The notes under the pieces are model-generated. The model saw nothing but the letters and a program-made list of their open reading frames with translations. It was not told the origin of the DNA and searched no databases. Below are positions 7,108 to 7,110 of a stretch of DNA of 7,110 nt, piece after piece; within the stretch, counting starts at the first letter, position 1; every line of letters begins with the position of its first letter. Made by a program: the position numbers and the translations under genes. Origin of the DNA: Clostridiales bacterium (lineage in GTDB: Bacteria; Bacillota; Clostridia; Lachnospirales; Lachnospiraceae); NCBI GenBank assembly GCA_020859965.1, contig JAJBVF010000422.1:1-7110 (forward strand), in the 5' to 3' direction.

Positions 7108-7110
7108 GTT
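7057..7110. other. Junction: pglX homology ends, unrelated AT-rich sequence begins
   Basis: From about base 7057 (codon 332) the sequence no longer encodes PglX in any forward frame: the +1 and +2 readings hit stops within a few codons without giving G-S-G-H. The 54 bases that follow are more AT-rich than the gene before them. The break falls within the codons for motif I, the most conserved part of the gene. This suits the end of an inserted element, an inversion endpoint or another rearrangement. I recognise no insertion-sequence terminal repeat in these bases, and the other end lies outside the window. Confidence 0.65.

Noticed and set aside
7068..7109. Minus-strand open stretch of 13 codons ending at a TGA (7070-7068), possible C-terminus of a gene in the inserted sequence
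   Set aside because: Only 13 codons are visible. It is suggestive of a convergent gene beyond the junction but cannot be supported from this window.
7051..7110. Simple frameshift as the explanation for the pglX stop
   Set aside because: Reading the other two forward frames after 7057 gives no G-S-G-H-I-like motif and quickly meets stops, so sequence replacement rather than an indel is needed.

Overview
The window carries the 5' part of a type 1 BREX (bacteriophage exclusion) phage-defence locus, all on the + strand. The gene order is a small XRE-family regulator, brxA (DUF1819), brxB (DUF1788), brxC (large P-loop ATPase), a coiled-coil/TIR-domain protein, and the N-terminal part of pglX, the BREX adenine methyltransferase. 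The expected downstream genes pglZ and brxL are not in the window. Strong GGAGG-like ribosome binding sites, about 50% GC in the BREX core genes and the small solo XRE regulator suggest a Gram-positive Firmicute, plausibly a gut Clostridia/Lachnospiraceae-like organism. That assignment is inference only.

Layout: 1-139 is a leader with a plausible extended -10 promoter, a short inverted repeat and three copies of AATTTAC spaced about 2 and 4 helical turns apart. From 140 to about 7107 the genes are packed with gaps of 0-15 bases or 1-base overlaps, so they look like one operon. No terminator-like structure was seen between any of the genes.

Two things depart from a textbook BREX locus. First, an AT-rich gene for a coiled-coil plus TIR (probable NAD-consuming effector) protein sits between brxC and pglX and looks like an acquired cargo gene. 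Second, pglX stops matching its family at about base 7057, exactly where methyltransferase motif I (consensus like D-P-x-x-G-S-G-H) should begin. It then runs 16 unrelated codons to a stop at 7105-7107. The remainder of the 1100-1200 residue protein is missing from the window and no other reading frame continues it. The likeliest causes are a mobile-element insertion or a DNA inversion (phase-variation type switch) with its junction inside the motif I codons.

Functionally, BrxA, BrxB and BrxC would work with PglX (and with PglZ and BrxL outside the window) to mark host DNA by methylation and block phage replication. If pglX really is interrupted, BREX would be off, or switchable, in this cell. 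The TIR protein could then act as an independent or backup abortive-infection effector. That last link is inference.
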